64,000 nucleotides of DNA from assembly GCA_900540785.1 (NCBI GenBank), contig UQHF01000012.1, positions 26,239 to 90,238 on the forward strand, read 5' to 3'. The notes under the pieces are model-generated. The model saw only the letters and a program-made list of their open reading frames with translations, had not been told where the DNA came from and made no database searches. Origin of the DNA: an uncultured Blautia sp. Lineage in GTDB: Bacteria; Bacillota; Clostridia; Lachnospirales; Lachnospiraceae. Shown in pieces: positions 8,929 through 17,466 of this stretch; position 1 is the stretch's first letter; each line of letters begins with the position of its first letter. A program made the translations under genes and the position numbers.

Positions 8929-10158
8929 TTACTGAATTGCCTGCGCTGCCAGATATGCCGTAGACCAGGCAATCTGCAGATTATATCCGCCTGTCACTGC
9001 ATCCAGATCAAGAACCTCTCCGATAAAATAGAGATTCTTTACTTTTTTTGATTCCATCGTGCCCGGCTGCACTTCTTTTACTGACACGCCGCCTCTTGTA
9101 ATAATAGCTTCCTTAAATTCTCCCATCCCTGTAATCGTAAACGGAAAAGCCTTTACAATTTCTTCAAATCCAAGACGTTCTTCCCTGGAAATTTCATGAA
9201 TTTTTTTATCTGCAGGAATACCGCCAAGCTCCAGCATAACAGGAGTCAGGGAAGAAGGAAACAGCACGCCGATCACATTTTTAAACTGTTTATTCTGTCC
9301 GGCATCAAATTCCCTTAAAACCCTTGCATCAAGCTGTTCCTTTGTAAGAGCAGGCTTCAGATCAAGATACCCTCTGCACTCTCCTTTTTTAAGCCACCTT
9401 CCCACATGGGCACTGGCAGAAAGGATCATGGGGCCTGTCACTCCGAAATGGGTAAACATCATTTCCCCAAAATCCTGATAAACTGTCTTTTTTCCGCATT
9501 TTACAGTGAGCGCCACATTTTTAAGAGAAAGCCCCTGAAGTTTTGGAATGTATTCTTCTCTTGTGTGAAGAGGTACAAGGGACGGCTCTATTTCTGTTAC
9601 CGTATGCCCCATATCTTTTGCAAACCGGTATCCGTCTCCTGTTGAGCCTGTCGCCTGATAGGAAAATCCGCCTGTTGCCACGATCACACTGTCGCCAGAG
9701 AGAAAGCTTCCGTCTTTCAGGACAACGCCTGTGACCGTTCCATTCTCTTCTTTTAATTCTTTTACCTCTGTGTGGAGATGGATCACTGCACCGGCTTTTT
9801 TCAGCGCTCTTTCCAGTCCTCTGATAATATCAGAAGAGTGATCGGATTCCGGGAACACCCTGCCGCCCCGTTCTACTTTAAGCGGAATGCCAAGCTCCTC
9901 AAAAAACGACATCACGTCCTGACTGTTCCAGGAATAAAAGGCGCTGTAAAGAAATTTGGGATTCTGCATCACAGCAGGAAACAGTTCCTCTGTGTCACAA
10001 TTATTTGTAACATTACAGCGTCCCTTTCCTGTAATATAGAGTTTCTTACCCAGCTTTTCATTTTTTTCCAGAATATGGACCTCATGGCCATTCCTTGCGG
10101 CGTGAACGCCTGCCATCATGCCGGCAGCTCCTCCGCCAACAATCAATACCTTGCTCAT
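8929..10158 (-). CDS. HI0933/BaiN-family FAD-dependent oxidoreductase
   Basis: 409-residue flavoprotein. The N-terminus VLIVGGGAAGMMAGVHAARN is a Rossmann GxGxxG FAD-binding motif. YITGKGRCNVTNNC (about residues 41-54) is the family signature. GGFSYQATGSTGDGYRFA and the C-terminal GEVLDLDAVTGGYNLQIAWS are also typical. Members are annotated as aminoacetone oxidase-like or as BaiN, a bile acid 7-dehydroxylation enzyme. There are no other bai genes here, and almost every clostridial genome has such a protein upstream of cmk, so a bile-acid role should not be read into it. Substrate unknown. Confidence 0.88.
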   Translation of the reverse strand: MSKVLIVGGGAAGMMAGVHAARNGHEVHILEKNEKLGKKLYITGKGRCNVTNNCDTEELFPAVMQNPKFLYSAFYSWNSQDVMSFFEELGIPLKVERGGRVFPESDHSSDIIRGLERALKKAGAVIHLHTEVKELKEENGTVTGVVLKDGSFLSGDSVIVATGGFSYQATGSTGDGYRFAKDMGHTVTEIEPSLVPLHTREEYIPKLQGLSLKNVALTVKCGKKTVYQDFGEMMFTHFGVTGPMILSASAHVGRWLKKGECRGYLDLKPALTKEQLDARVLREFDAGQNKQFKNVIGVLFPSSLTPVMLELGGIPADKKIHEISREERLGFEEIVKAFPFTITGMGEFKEAIITRGGVSVKEVQPGTMESKKVKNLYFIGEVLDLDAVTGGYNLQIAWSTAYLAAQAIQ

Positions 10159-10195
10159 GAAAGTACCTTCCTTAATTTTTCTTTATAATCCAGTA

Positions 10196-10221
10196 AGGGA
10201 GCCTGCTATTGCAAGCTCCCT
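10196..10221. terminator. Hairpin downstream of the oadA-like gene
   Basis: Stem AGGGAGC / GCTCCCT with a 12-base loop just past the stop of the carboxyltransferase at 10232. The tail is only moderately T-rich in the minus direction, so termination may be partial. Confidence 0.55.
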
Positions 10222-10231
10222 GTAGTTTTTA

Positions 10232-11644
10232 TTAAACCGGATATGCTCCGTTTTTCTTGTCTGCTGCTGTTTCATCAACCTTTGTCTGCTGTGCCTGACG
10301 ATATTTGAAGAAATCAGTTGCAACCTGTGGGAACAGTGCATAGGAAAGAACGTCCTCATCCTGCTCCTTGTACTGTGCCATTTCACTTTCCAGCTTATCC
10401 AGCTCATTGTCAAGCAGGTCTGCCGGACGGCATGTGATCGGCTCTACATCGCCAATACATTTTTTCTGTACTTCTGCGTTGAATGGTTTTGCTGTTGCAC
10501 CATATTTTCCGCTTAATACATCTTTTGTCTCTTTTGTAACCATCTTGTATCTCTCGCCCATAAGAACATTGAATACAGCCTGTGTACCAACGATCTGGGA
10601 AGACGGAGTAACAAGCGGCGGCTCGCCGAGGTCTTTACGTACACGCGGTACTTCTTCCAGAACATCGTAGAATTTATCTTCTGCATGCTGTTCTTTTAAC
10701 TGGGAGGTAAGGTTGGAAAGCATACCGCCCGGTACCTGGTAAAGTAAAGTCTTGATGTTTACACCAAGGTTCTTCGGATTTAACAGACCGCTGTCAAGGG
10801 CTTCGTCACGCATTGGACGGAAGTAGTCTGCGATCTCAGCAAGAAGCTGCTGATCAAATCCTGTATCGTATGGTGTTCCCTTAAAGGTTTCTACCATAAC
10901 CTCTGTTGCAGGCTGGGAAGTACCAAGCGCAAATGGAGACATTGCAGTGTCAATGATGTCAACGCCTGCCTCTACTGCTTTTAAGTAAGTCATGGAAGCA
11001 ACGCCTGATGTGTAATGTGTATGAAGGTCGATCGGGATCTTCACAGTTTCTTTCAGGGCTGTTACAAGCTCTGTTGCCTTGTATGGAAGAAGAAGACCAG
11101 CCATATCTTTAATACAGATAGAATCTGCGCCCATTTCCTCAATACGTTTTGCAATGCTTGTCCAGTATTCCAGTGTATACGCATCTCCCAGTGTGTAGGA
11201 AAGCGCTACCTGTGCGTGTGCTTTTTCTTTGTTTGCTGCAGAAACGGCTGTCTGAAGGTTTCTTAAGTCGTTCATACAGTCAAAAATACGGATAATGTCA
11301 ATTCCGTTTGCAGCAGATTTCTGTACGAAATACTCTACTACGTCATCTGCGTAAGGACGGTATCCAAGGATATTCTGTCCACGGAAAAGCATCTGTAATT
11401 TTGTGTTCTTGAATCCGTCACGAAGTTTACGAAGTCTTTCCCACGGATCTTCCTTCAGGAAACGAAGGGAAGCGTCAAATGTTGCGCCGCCCCAGCACTC
11501 TACTGCATGATAGCCGACTTTATCCAGTTTATCTACGATCGGAAGCATCTGCTCTGTGCTCATACGTGTTGCAATTAAAGACTGGTGAGCGTCACGCAGA
11601 ATGGTTTCCACAATTTTAACAGGTTTTTTTTCAATTTCTGCCAT
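10232..11644 (-). CDS. Oxaloacetate/pyruvate carboxyltransferase subunit (OadA/5S type, no biotin domain)
   Basis: 470-residue carboxyltransferase of the pyruvate carboxylase/oxaloacetate decarboxylase alpha family; it moves a carboxyl group between oxaloacetate/pyruvate and biotin. TILRDAHQSLIATRM (residues 15-29) is the HMGL-like metal-site opening and CWGGATFDASLRFLKEDPW the substrate region. KDMAGLL near 183 supplies the carbamylated-lysine type signature, and HTHYTSG the metal histidines. The C-terminal conserved region ends near 450 and there is no biotinyl domain; the separate carrier at 12871-13236 must serve. In Propionibacterium transcarboxylase the equivalent is the 5S subunit. Confidence 0.9.
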   Translation of the reverse strand: MAEIEKKPVKIVETILRDAHQSLIATRMSTEQMLPIVDKLDKVGYHAVECWGGATFDASLRFLKEDPWERLRKLRDGFKNTKLQMLFRGQNILGYRPYADDVVEYFVQKSAANGIDIIRIFDCMNDLRNLQTAVSAANKEKAHAQVALSYTLGDAYTLEYWTSIAKRIEEMGADSICIKDMAGLLLPYKATELVTALKETVKIPIDLHTHYTSGVASMTYLKAVEAGVDIIDTAMSPFALGTSQPATEVMVETFKGTPYDTGFDQQLLAEIADYFRPMRDEALDSGLLNPKNLGVNIKTLLYQVPGGMLSNLTSQLKEQHAEDKFYDVLEEVPRVRKDLGEPPLVTPSSQIVGTQAVFNVLMGERYKMVTKETKDVLSGKYGATAKPFNAEVQKKCIGDVEPITCRPADLLDNELDKLESEMAQYKEQDEDVLSYALFPQVATDFFKYRQAQQTKVDETAADKKNGAYPV

Positions 11645-11705
11645 TGTTCTACTCCTTTTATTTTTTTATAACAAGGAAGTTCGATTCACGAAATTCGACC
11701 TTCGC

Positions 11706-12854
11706 TTACACGCCGAAAATAGCCATAAAGGTTCCGGCAGCTACTGCTGTACCGATAACACCGGCTACGTTTGGTCCCATAGCGTGCATTAACAGGAAGT
11801 TTGTAGGATCTGCTTCCGCACCTACCTTCTGAGATACACGGGCAGCCATCGGAACGGCAGATACACCTGCTGAACCGATAAGCGGGTTGATCTTTCCGCC
11901 GGAGAGCTTGCACATAACCTTACCAAGCATAACACCGCCGAATGTACCAAAGGCAAAGGCAACAAGACCTAATACTACGATTTTCAGGGTATCTACATTT
12001 AAGAATGCCTCTGCGCTTGTAGAAGCACCTACAGAAGTACCCAGAAGAATAACTACGATATACATAAGAGCATTGGATGCTGTTTCTGTAAGCTGTTTTA
12101 CAACACCGCTCTCTCTGAAAAGGTTACCAAGCATCAGCATACCTACAAGCGGAGCTGTTGTTGGCAGAATCAGACAAACAACGATTGTGATCACGATCGG
12201 GAACAGGATTTTTTCCAGTTTGGATACCGGACGAAGCTGTTCCATTTTAATCTTACGTTCTTTCTCTGTTGTACACGCCTTCATGATCGGAGGCTGGATG
12301 ATCGGCACAAGTGACATATAAGAATATGCCGCCACCGCGATCGGTCCCATAAGAGCTGTCTGTCCAAGCTTACCAGCAAGGAAGATAGAAGTCGGACCGT
12401 CTGCTCCACCGATGATGGAGATTGCTGCTGCTGCTTTTCCGTTGAATCCAAGGAAGATTGCAAGGAAGTAAGCTACATAAATACCAAGCTGTGCCGCTGC
12501 ACCCATGAGGAAGCTCTTCGGGTTTGCGATCAGCGGAGCAAAGTCTGTCATGGCACCTACGCCCATGAAGATCAGAGATGGAAGAATACTCCACTCATCC
12601 AGGATATAGAAGTAATGAAGAAGTCCGCCCACTCCATTTGACATATCTTCCGGTCTTGCCATAATATCAGGATAAATATTTACAAGAAGCATACCGAAAG
12701 CGATCGGAACAAGAAGCAGCGGTTCAAATCCGTGACGGATTGCCAGGTATAAGAACACACATGCCACGATTATCATCAGATAGTTGCCCCATGTCAGATT
12801 AAAAAATGCAGTCTGATGGATCAGGTTGGACACGGTATCTACTACATAAGACAT
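11706..12854 (-). CDS. Na+-translocating decarboxylase beta subunit (OadB/MmdB/GcdB)
   Basis: 382-residue polytopic membrane protein that decarboxylates carboxybiotin and couples it to sodium export. GGADGPTSIFLAGKL (about residues 150-164) carries the conserved Asp of the sodium/proton site in the family. The C-terminal GSAGVSAVPMAARVSQKVG and MGPNVAGVIGTAVAAGTF are likewise conserved. Around ten hydrophobic helices. It lies 16 bp after the biotin carrier and 61 bp before the OadA-type subunit. Its presence argues for a membrane pump rather than only a soluble transcarboxylase. Confidence 0.95.
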   Translation of the reverse strand: MSYVVDTVSNLIHQTAFFNLTWGNYLMIIVACVFLYLAIRHGFEPLLLVPIAFGMLLVNIYPDIMARPEDMSNGVGGLLHYFYILDEWSILPSLIFMGVGAMTDFAPLIANPKSFLMGAAAQLGIYVAYFLAIFLGFNGKAAAAISIIGGADGPTSIFLAGKLGQTALMGPIAVAAYSYMSLVPIIQPPIMKACTTEKERKIKMEQLRPVSKLEKILFPIVITIVVCLILPTTAPLVGMLMLGNLFRESGVVKQLTETASNALMYIVVILLGTSVGASTSAEAFLNVDTLKIVVLGLVAFAFGTFGGVMLGKVMCKLSGGKINPLIGSAGVSAVPMAARVSQKVGAEADPTNFLLMHAMGPNVAGVIGTAVAAGTFMAIFGV

Positions 12855-12870
12855 TTGATTCCCTCCCGTC

Positions 12871-13236
12871 TTAGTTCATTGTTGCTAAAGTATCTCCGTT
12901 TTCTACAGACGCACCTTCTGCAACATCAATGCTTGCAATCGTGCCGTCCTGAGGAGCTACTACCGGAATCTCCATTTTCATGGACTCCAGAATCACAACA
13001 CTGTCACCGGCTTTTACTGCCTGTCCTGCGGAAGCTACGATTTTTACAACTTTACCCGGTACAGAAGCAGTAACCTTTACTGCGCCAGCGCCTGCTGCAG
13101 GAGCTGCTGCCTTTGGAGCTGCTTTCGGTGCAGCCTTTGGTGCTGCTGCCGGTGCTGCAGGAGCGGAAACGCTTCCTGTCTCTTCCACTGTAACTTCATA
13201 TGCTGTTCCGTTTACAGTAATTGTATAACTTTTCAT
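12871..13236 (-). CDS. Biotin carrier protein of the decarboxylase complex
   Basis: 121-residue biotin/lipoyl-attachment protein. The N-terminal segment MKSYTITVNGTAYEVTVEE is the usual carrier opening. An Ala/Pro-rich hinge (about residues 28-52, repeated PKAAPKAA) follows, then the biotinyl domain with ILESMKMEIPVVAP, whose lysine in the ESMKM context takes biotin. Equivalent to MmdC/GcdC or the 1.3S subunit of transcarboxylase. It sits between the OadG-like gene and oadB, and is the only biotin carrier in the window, so it probably serves both carboxyltransferases. Confidence 0.95.
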   Translation of the reverse strand: MKSYTITVNGTAYEVTVEETGSVSAPAAPAAAPKAAPKAAPKAAAPAAGAGAVKVTASVPGKVVKIVASAGQAVKAGDSVVILESMKMEIPVVAPQDGTIASIDVAEGASVENGDTLATMN

Positions 13237-13258
13237 TTTAAAATCCTCCTAATGTCAT

Positions 13259-14008
13259 TTATCTTTTTTTACGATTCACTTTACGGATAGAACGGACAAC
13301 AAATCCGTCTGTGCTTGTTCCTTCGCTTGCTGCGATTGCTGCGGAAATAACGGCGATAAGCTCTGTATCGTCTGTTTCTTCCTGTACAGGTGCCACAACA
13401 ACAGGTGCCGGAGCCGGCGCTTCCTTTTTCTCCTCTTTTTTGCCGCCGAAGATCATCGGTACAAATTTAAAGAGGTAAATAATAAAGGAAAGGAAAATCA
13501 GCATGATAAATACGGTTCCAAGACCCATCAGGGTATTTAAACCTGCTCTCTGTAAAGTAACACTCATAGGATACTGTACATCTACACTCATGGAAAGCGG
13601 CATACCCTGCTCGTCAAACAGGTAAACAAAATTTGCGTCTGCTTTTTCAAAGAGAACCGGTACCGTTACTGTATACTGGTCGTCTGCAAACACGATCTCT
13701 GTTTCTCCTGCTTTTTCCTGGTCTGCGCTTTTCTCTCCAACTTCTTCCAGTGAACCTTCCCATGCTTCCATTGCAGATACGGTAAATTCATCACCGGATT
13801 CGATATAAGCGTCAATCTCTTCCTCGGAAAGAGGAATAATTGTCTCAGTAAGCCCTTCTGCCGTAGCAACCAGAGCTTCTTTTACGTTGGCATCAATTTC
13901 CTCTTCTGCCCACACAACGGCTGTACCAGCTACTGTAAGAGATGCTGCACAGGCTGTTGCTGCAAGGACAGCGGAGATTTTCTTAAAAATATGCTTCATA
14001 TGCTTCAC
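13259..14008 (-). CDS. OadG-family (gamma/delta) subunit, secreted N-terminal extension
   Basis: 249 residues. A signal-peptide-like start (MKHMKHIFKKISAVLAATAC, ending near VAGTAVVWA) is followed by an acidic extracytoplasmic region. One membrane helix comes next (about residues 155-180, GLGTVFIMLIFLSFIIYLFK), then a cytoplasmic tail with an Ala/Pro/Val-rich linker and a short C-terminal domain ending VVRSIRKVNRKKR. The helix and following tail are the OadG/MmdD architecture that anchors the complex and contacts the carboxyltransferase. The roughly 150-residue external domain makes it much longer than the classical 80-100-residue gamma subunits. Between the acyl-CoA-type carboxyltransferase and the biotin carrier. 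Confidence 0.82.
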   Translation of the reverse strand: MKHMKHIFKKISAVLAATACAASLTVAGTAVVWAEEEIDANVKEALVATAEGLTETIIPLSEEEIDAYIESGDEFTVSAMEAWEGSLEEVGEKSADQEKAGETEIVFADDQYTVTVPVLFEKADANFVYLFDEQGMPLSMSVDVQYPMSVTLQRAGLNTLMGLGTVFIMLIFLSFIIYLFKFVPMIFGGKKEEKKEAPAPAPVVVAPVQEETDDTELIAVISAAIAASEGTSTDGFVVRSIRKVNRKKR

Positions 14009-14013
14009 CTCGC

Positions 14014-15450
14014 TCAGACCGTTCCGTGTTTTTTAGATGGGCGGTCTTCTCTCTTTGTGAACAGCATTTCAAATGCTCCGATTACATATTTTCTTGTATC
14101 AGCCGGAGAAATTACAGCGTCTACATAGCCTCTTGCTGCTGCGGAAGCCACGCCTGACTGAAGTTCTCTGTACTGTGCTGCTTTTTCTTTTAATGTTGCA
14201 GCATCTGCATCAGCGTACATGATTTTTGCTGCAAGATCTGCGTCCATCATTCCGATTTCTGCATTTTCCCATGCAAATACCATATCTGCGCCTGTTGCTT
14301 TGCTGTTCATTGCGATATAAGCATTTCCGTAAGCTTTTCCGATGATCACATTTACCTTCGGAACAGTTGCGTCTGCGAAAGCGTGAACCATCTCACCTAC
14401 AGATTTTGCCATCATCTTTTCGTTGCAGAGAGTTGCTTTAAATCCGGTTACGTTTGTAAGAGTGAGAACCGGAATCTCAAAAGCATCACAGAATTTCACA
14501 AATTCTGCTGCTTTTCTTGCGCCCCTTGCAGAAAGGCTTCCGTCAAATTCTTCTGCCTTGTTTCCTTCCTCGTCATAAATCTCGCTTCTGTTTGCAACAG
14601 CGCCCACAGTTGCTCCATTTAAACGCATAAAGCCTGTTACCACATCTTTTCCGTATGCGTCTTTTGTTTCAAGGAAGATACCGTTGTCTGCGATTCTGGA
14701 AAGTGCAAGGGCTGTGTCACCTGCACAGTTTGCAATGTCTTCACATACACGGTTTAAGTCGTCTGTGCACTCAACAAAAGAATCGTTATCTTCGTTATTA
14801 GATGGAAGAAGGCTTACAAGTGCACGGATTTTTCCGATCACTTCTTCTTCTGTTCCAACACCGTCGATCAGACCTGTCTCTTCACTCTGGAATTTTGCAT
14901 CAGATGTATCGCATTTGGAAATATGATTTCCTTCCAGTGCGTTCGGGCTGTTTACGAACATTTTACCATTTTTCTCTTCTACGAAAGTAAAATCTGTAAG
15001 AGCCGGAAGAACTGCCATACCGCCACCGCATGTGCCGAAAATACCGGTAATCTGCGGAATCACTCCGGAAGCAAGTGTTGCTTTCAGATAAATTTCTCCG
15101 AAAGCTTCCAGAGCGTCTGTCGCCTCCTGGAGACGAAGACCTGCACAGTCAACAAGTCCGATTACAGGAGCGCCTGTCTTCATTGCCATATCATACAGTC
15201 TGGAAATTTTCTTTGCGTGCATTTCACCTACTGTTCCGTTTAATACGGAAGCATCCTGGCTGTACACGTATACCAGATTCCCATCAATCACACCATATCC
15301 GGTAATAACTCCGTCAGAAGGTGCTTTTTTTTCAGCCATGTTGAAATCTGTAGTTCTGGCTGTTACACTTTGTCCGATTTCAACAAAACTGTTTGCGTCC
15401 AGCAAAGAAGTAATTCTTGCGCCCGCTAAGCTTTGTGTTGCATTACTCAT
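14014..15450 (-). CDS. Acyl-CoA-type carboxyltransferase (MmdA/12S family)
   Basis: 478-residue two-domain (crotonase-fold) carboxyltransferase, family PF01039. The N-terminal half shows GVIPQITGIFGTCGGGMAVL, an oxyanion glycine-rich loop. The C-terminal half shows NVTGFKATLCNEKMMAKSV and NVIIGKAYGNAYIAMNS, another such loop. Family members move the carboxyl of methylmalonyl-, malonyl- or glutaconyl-CoA to biotin. Which acyl-CoA is used cannot be read from sequence by eye. It is somewhat shorter than the usual 505-530 residues. It is first in the operon, behind the promoter at 15513-15541. Confidence 0.88.
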   Translation of the reverse strand: MSNATQSLAGARITSLLDANSFVEIGQSVTARTTDFNMAEKKAPSDGVITGYGVIDGNLVYVYSQDASVLNGTVGEMHAKKISRLYDMAMKTGAPVIGLVDCAGLRLQEATDALEAFGEIYLKATLASGVIPQITGIFGTCGGGMAVLPALTDFTFVEEKNGKMFVNSPNALEGNHISKCDTSDAKFQSEETGLIDGVGTEEEVIGKIRALVSLLPSNNEDNDSFVECTDDLNRVCEDIANCAGDTALALSRIADNGIFLETKDAYGKDVVTGFMRLNGATVGAVANRSEIYDEEGNKAEEFDGSLSARGARKAAEFVKFCDAFEIPVLTLTNVTGFKATLCNEKMMAKSVGEMVHAFADATVPKVNVIIGKAYGNAYIAMNSKATGADMVFAWENAEIGMMDADLAAKIMYADADAATLKEKAAQYRELQSGVASAAARGYVDAVISPADTRKYVIGAFEMLFTKREDRPSKKHGTV

Positions 15451-15512
15451 TCTAGTTTGCCCTCCATTTTATAAAAATTTTAAAAGTATAACCAAAAATT
15501 TAGCCAATTCTA

Positions 15513-15541
15513 ATTGTACCTTTTTTTCTACAAAATTTCAA
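15513..15541 (-). promoter_or_regulatory. Predicted sigma-A promoter of the decarboxylase operon
   Basis: On the minus strand TTGAAA (15541-15536), a 17-bp spacer, then TACAAT (15518-15513). About 63 bases separate it from the start of the carboxyltransferase gene, and a GGAGGG ribosome site follows. Confidence 0.65.
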
Positions 15542-15562
15542 TAGCTTTCCTATTTTTTATTT

Positions 15563-16705
15563 TCAAATAAAATCATTTTCTTCTATATAAATTGGAATAG
15601 GAAACCAGTTTGCTGTAAGCGGATATTTTCCGGACAGCAGCTCTCTTTCCAGCGAAAGAGGAGAAAACAAAAAATGGACTGCCTGTTCATAAGTGAGTTC
15701 CCCATCAGCCTTCCTGTTTTTCTCTTCACTTATCCGGGTTTTTACCCCTTTTTCCGTTACGTCTATCTCCAAAAGTCCATATCCCTCTATCAAAAGTCTG
15801 ACTTCACCCCGGGGCAGACCAATCCTCCGGTGTTTCTGTTCCAGAAGAGCCTCCACCAAAGGAGCAAACTTCAGAATCCGTATGTTGCTGCATGGCACAA
15901 TATTATAATACTCGCATAAAAGTCCTGCAGCTGCATATTCCTCCGTTCCCGGAGCAATATTCATCATAACTTCAGAAAATCCTCTATCAAACAGACACTT
16001 TAAAATCGGTTTTAAATGCTTCTTATCTGCCAGACGCACTTCAGCTATTGCTGCAGTTTTTTTCTGGGAAACCACGGTGCAATAACCACAGATTTTCTCT
16101 TCCTGCCAAAGCACAAAAGGCTTCGCAGACCAGGAACAAAGAATATCCGAAAAATCATTTCTTTCCCGGTACATATGCAGATCATTTTTACAAAACAGCT
16201 TGTCTACCTCTCTCAGGTTCTCCTCTACAAACTCCCTCAGTTCATATCCTTCTGCCTGTTCTCCTTTCACATTCGCCGGATTAAACACAAATTGTGTCTT
16301 GCTGCCTGTTGGCACAAAACCGAAATGTTCATATCGCTGACGCTGCCCATTCAAGACAATACACACACAACCATCCTTTTCCAGTTCTTCTATCGCCGCC
16401 GCCATCAGCCGGCGCATAGCGCCCTGATTCCGATAATCCGGTGATACACATACTGTGCCGATATGACCTGTGAGAAGTTCTCTGTCCCCTGCCTGCCAGG
16501 TCATCACCTGCGGAAGGATCAGCCCTTTTAGCTCTCCGTCATTTTCCAGAAGAATATGGTCCTTTACTGTTTTTTCCGGCTCTTTATATAATTTGGGAAG
16601 CAAAGTTTCAAACCTTTCATCCGAAGGTTCTTTTCTAAAACACATATCTGCAAAGTCCCGCACCCGCTTTCCTTCTCCCGGTTTTCCTTTTCGAATCATT
16701 TCCAT
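15563..16705 (-). CDS. Eis-like GNAT N-acetyltransferase
   Basis: 380-residue protein of the Eis type: an N-terminal GNAT domain, a second degenerate GNAT-like domain and a C-terminal sterol-carrier-like fold. The acetyl-CoA loop is visible in HIGTVCVSPDYRNQGAMRRL (about residues 82-101). Eis-type enzymes acetylate amines such as aminoglycosides or peptides; the natural substrate here is unknown. Start: the open frame reaches 16777, but ATG 16705 has a GGAGG box seven bases upstream and the extra residues look non-native. Convergent with nothing; it reads away from ogt. Confidence 0.78.
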   Translation of the reverse strand: MEMIRKGKPGEGKRVRDFADMCFRKEPSDERFETLLPKLYKEPEKTVKDHILLENDGELKGLILPQVMTWQAGDRELLTGHIGTVCVSPDYRNQGAMRRLMAAAIEELEKDGCVCIVLNGQRQRYEHFGFVPTGSKTQFVFNPANVKGEQAEGYELREFVEENLREVDKLFCKNDLHMYRERNDFSDILCSWSAKPFVLWQEEKICGYCTVVSQKKTAAIAEVRLADKKHLKPILKCLFDRGFSEVMMNIAPGTEEYAAAGLLCEYYNIVPCSNIRILKFAPLVEALLEQKHRRIGLPRGEVRLLIEGYGLLEIDVTEKGVKTRISEEKNRKADGELTYEQAVHFLFSPLSLERELLSGKYPLTANWFPIPIYIEENDFI

Positions 16706-16905
16706 GATCATTCCTCCGTCTGTCGTAATCCATATATTTCTGGTACATAAACTATCACGAAAAAACAAAACCGTCAATAAAATCGCTGTTCTGTTTTTTT
16801 CTGATGGATTTTATGGTAGAATCATCGTGAAAGTACGAAGTGCAAAGCAATTCGTCAGGCATCTTTTAACTGCAACATCATATACCCCTACAAAAGGAGC
16901 TGTTT

Positions 16906-17421
16906 ATGCAATATACAAGTTGTTATTTTTCCCCTCTCGGAAAACTTTTTCTTGCTGCAAAAGAAGACGGTTTAACAGGAGCATGGTTTGAAGGTCAGAA
17001 ATACTTTGCAAGTAGTCTTAACGAAGAAACAGAAGAAAAAGAGATTCCGCTTTTTAAAGATGTGAAAAAATGGCTTACTATTTATTTCTCCGGAAAAGAG
17101 CCGGACTTTACCCTTCCCCTGCATCTTACCGGATCTGATTTTCAAAAAGAAGTGTGGGAAATCCTCCGTTCTATCCCCTATGGAAAAACTATGACTTACG
17201 GAGAAATCGCAAAGCAGATTGCTGCCAGAAAAGGGATTTCCCGTATGTCTGCCCAGGCAGTAGGCGGCGCAGTGGGGCATAATAAAATTTCTGTCATTGT
17301 TCCCTGCCACCGGGTCGTAGGGGCAAACGGAAACCTTACCGGTTATGCAGGAGGCATTGACAAAAAAATAAAACTTCTGACTCTGGAACATGTAAATATG
17401 GATTCCTTTTTTATTCCATAA
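16906..17421 (+). CDS. ogt: Methylated-DNA-[protein]-cysteine S-methyltransferase
   Basis: Suicide repair protein that removes alkyl groups from O6-alkylguanine (171 residues, usual size). The acceptor cysteine is Cys134 in VIVPCHRVVGANG. The helix-turn-helix segment GKTMTYGEIAKQIAARKGIS carries the DNA-binding residues, and GNLTGYAGGIDKK closes the active site. Start ATG 16906 follows an AAGGAG box. Followed at once by a terminator. Confidence 0.96.
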   Translation: MQYTSCYFSPLGKLFLAAKEDGLTGAWFEGQKYFASSLNEETEEKEIPLFKDVKKWLTIYFSGKEPDFTLPLHLTGSDFQKEVWEILRSIPYGKTMTYGEIAKQIAARKGISRMSAQAVGGAVGHNKISVIVPCHRVVGANGNLTGYAGGIDKKIKLLTLEHVNMDSFFIP

Positions 17422-17428
17422 CAAATAG

Positions 17429-17458
17429 GGCTTCTGTCCGCATAACCAAACAGAAGCC
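17429..17458. terminator. Bidirectional terminator between ogt and a carboxypeptidase gene
   Basis: Stem GGCTTCTGT / ACAGAAGCC with a 12-base loop, followed by a TCATTTTTAA tail on the plus strand. It lies between convergent genes. Confidence 0.75.
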
Positions 17459-17466
17459 GCTCATTT

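Noticed and set aside
8929..10158. Bile-acid 7-dehydroxylation function suggested by the BaiN label
   Set aside because: No other bai gene is present, and this flavoprotein family precedes cmk in many genomes without bile-acid metabolism.
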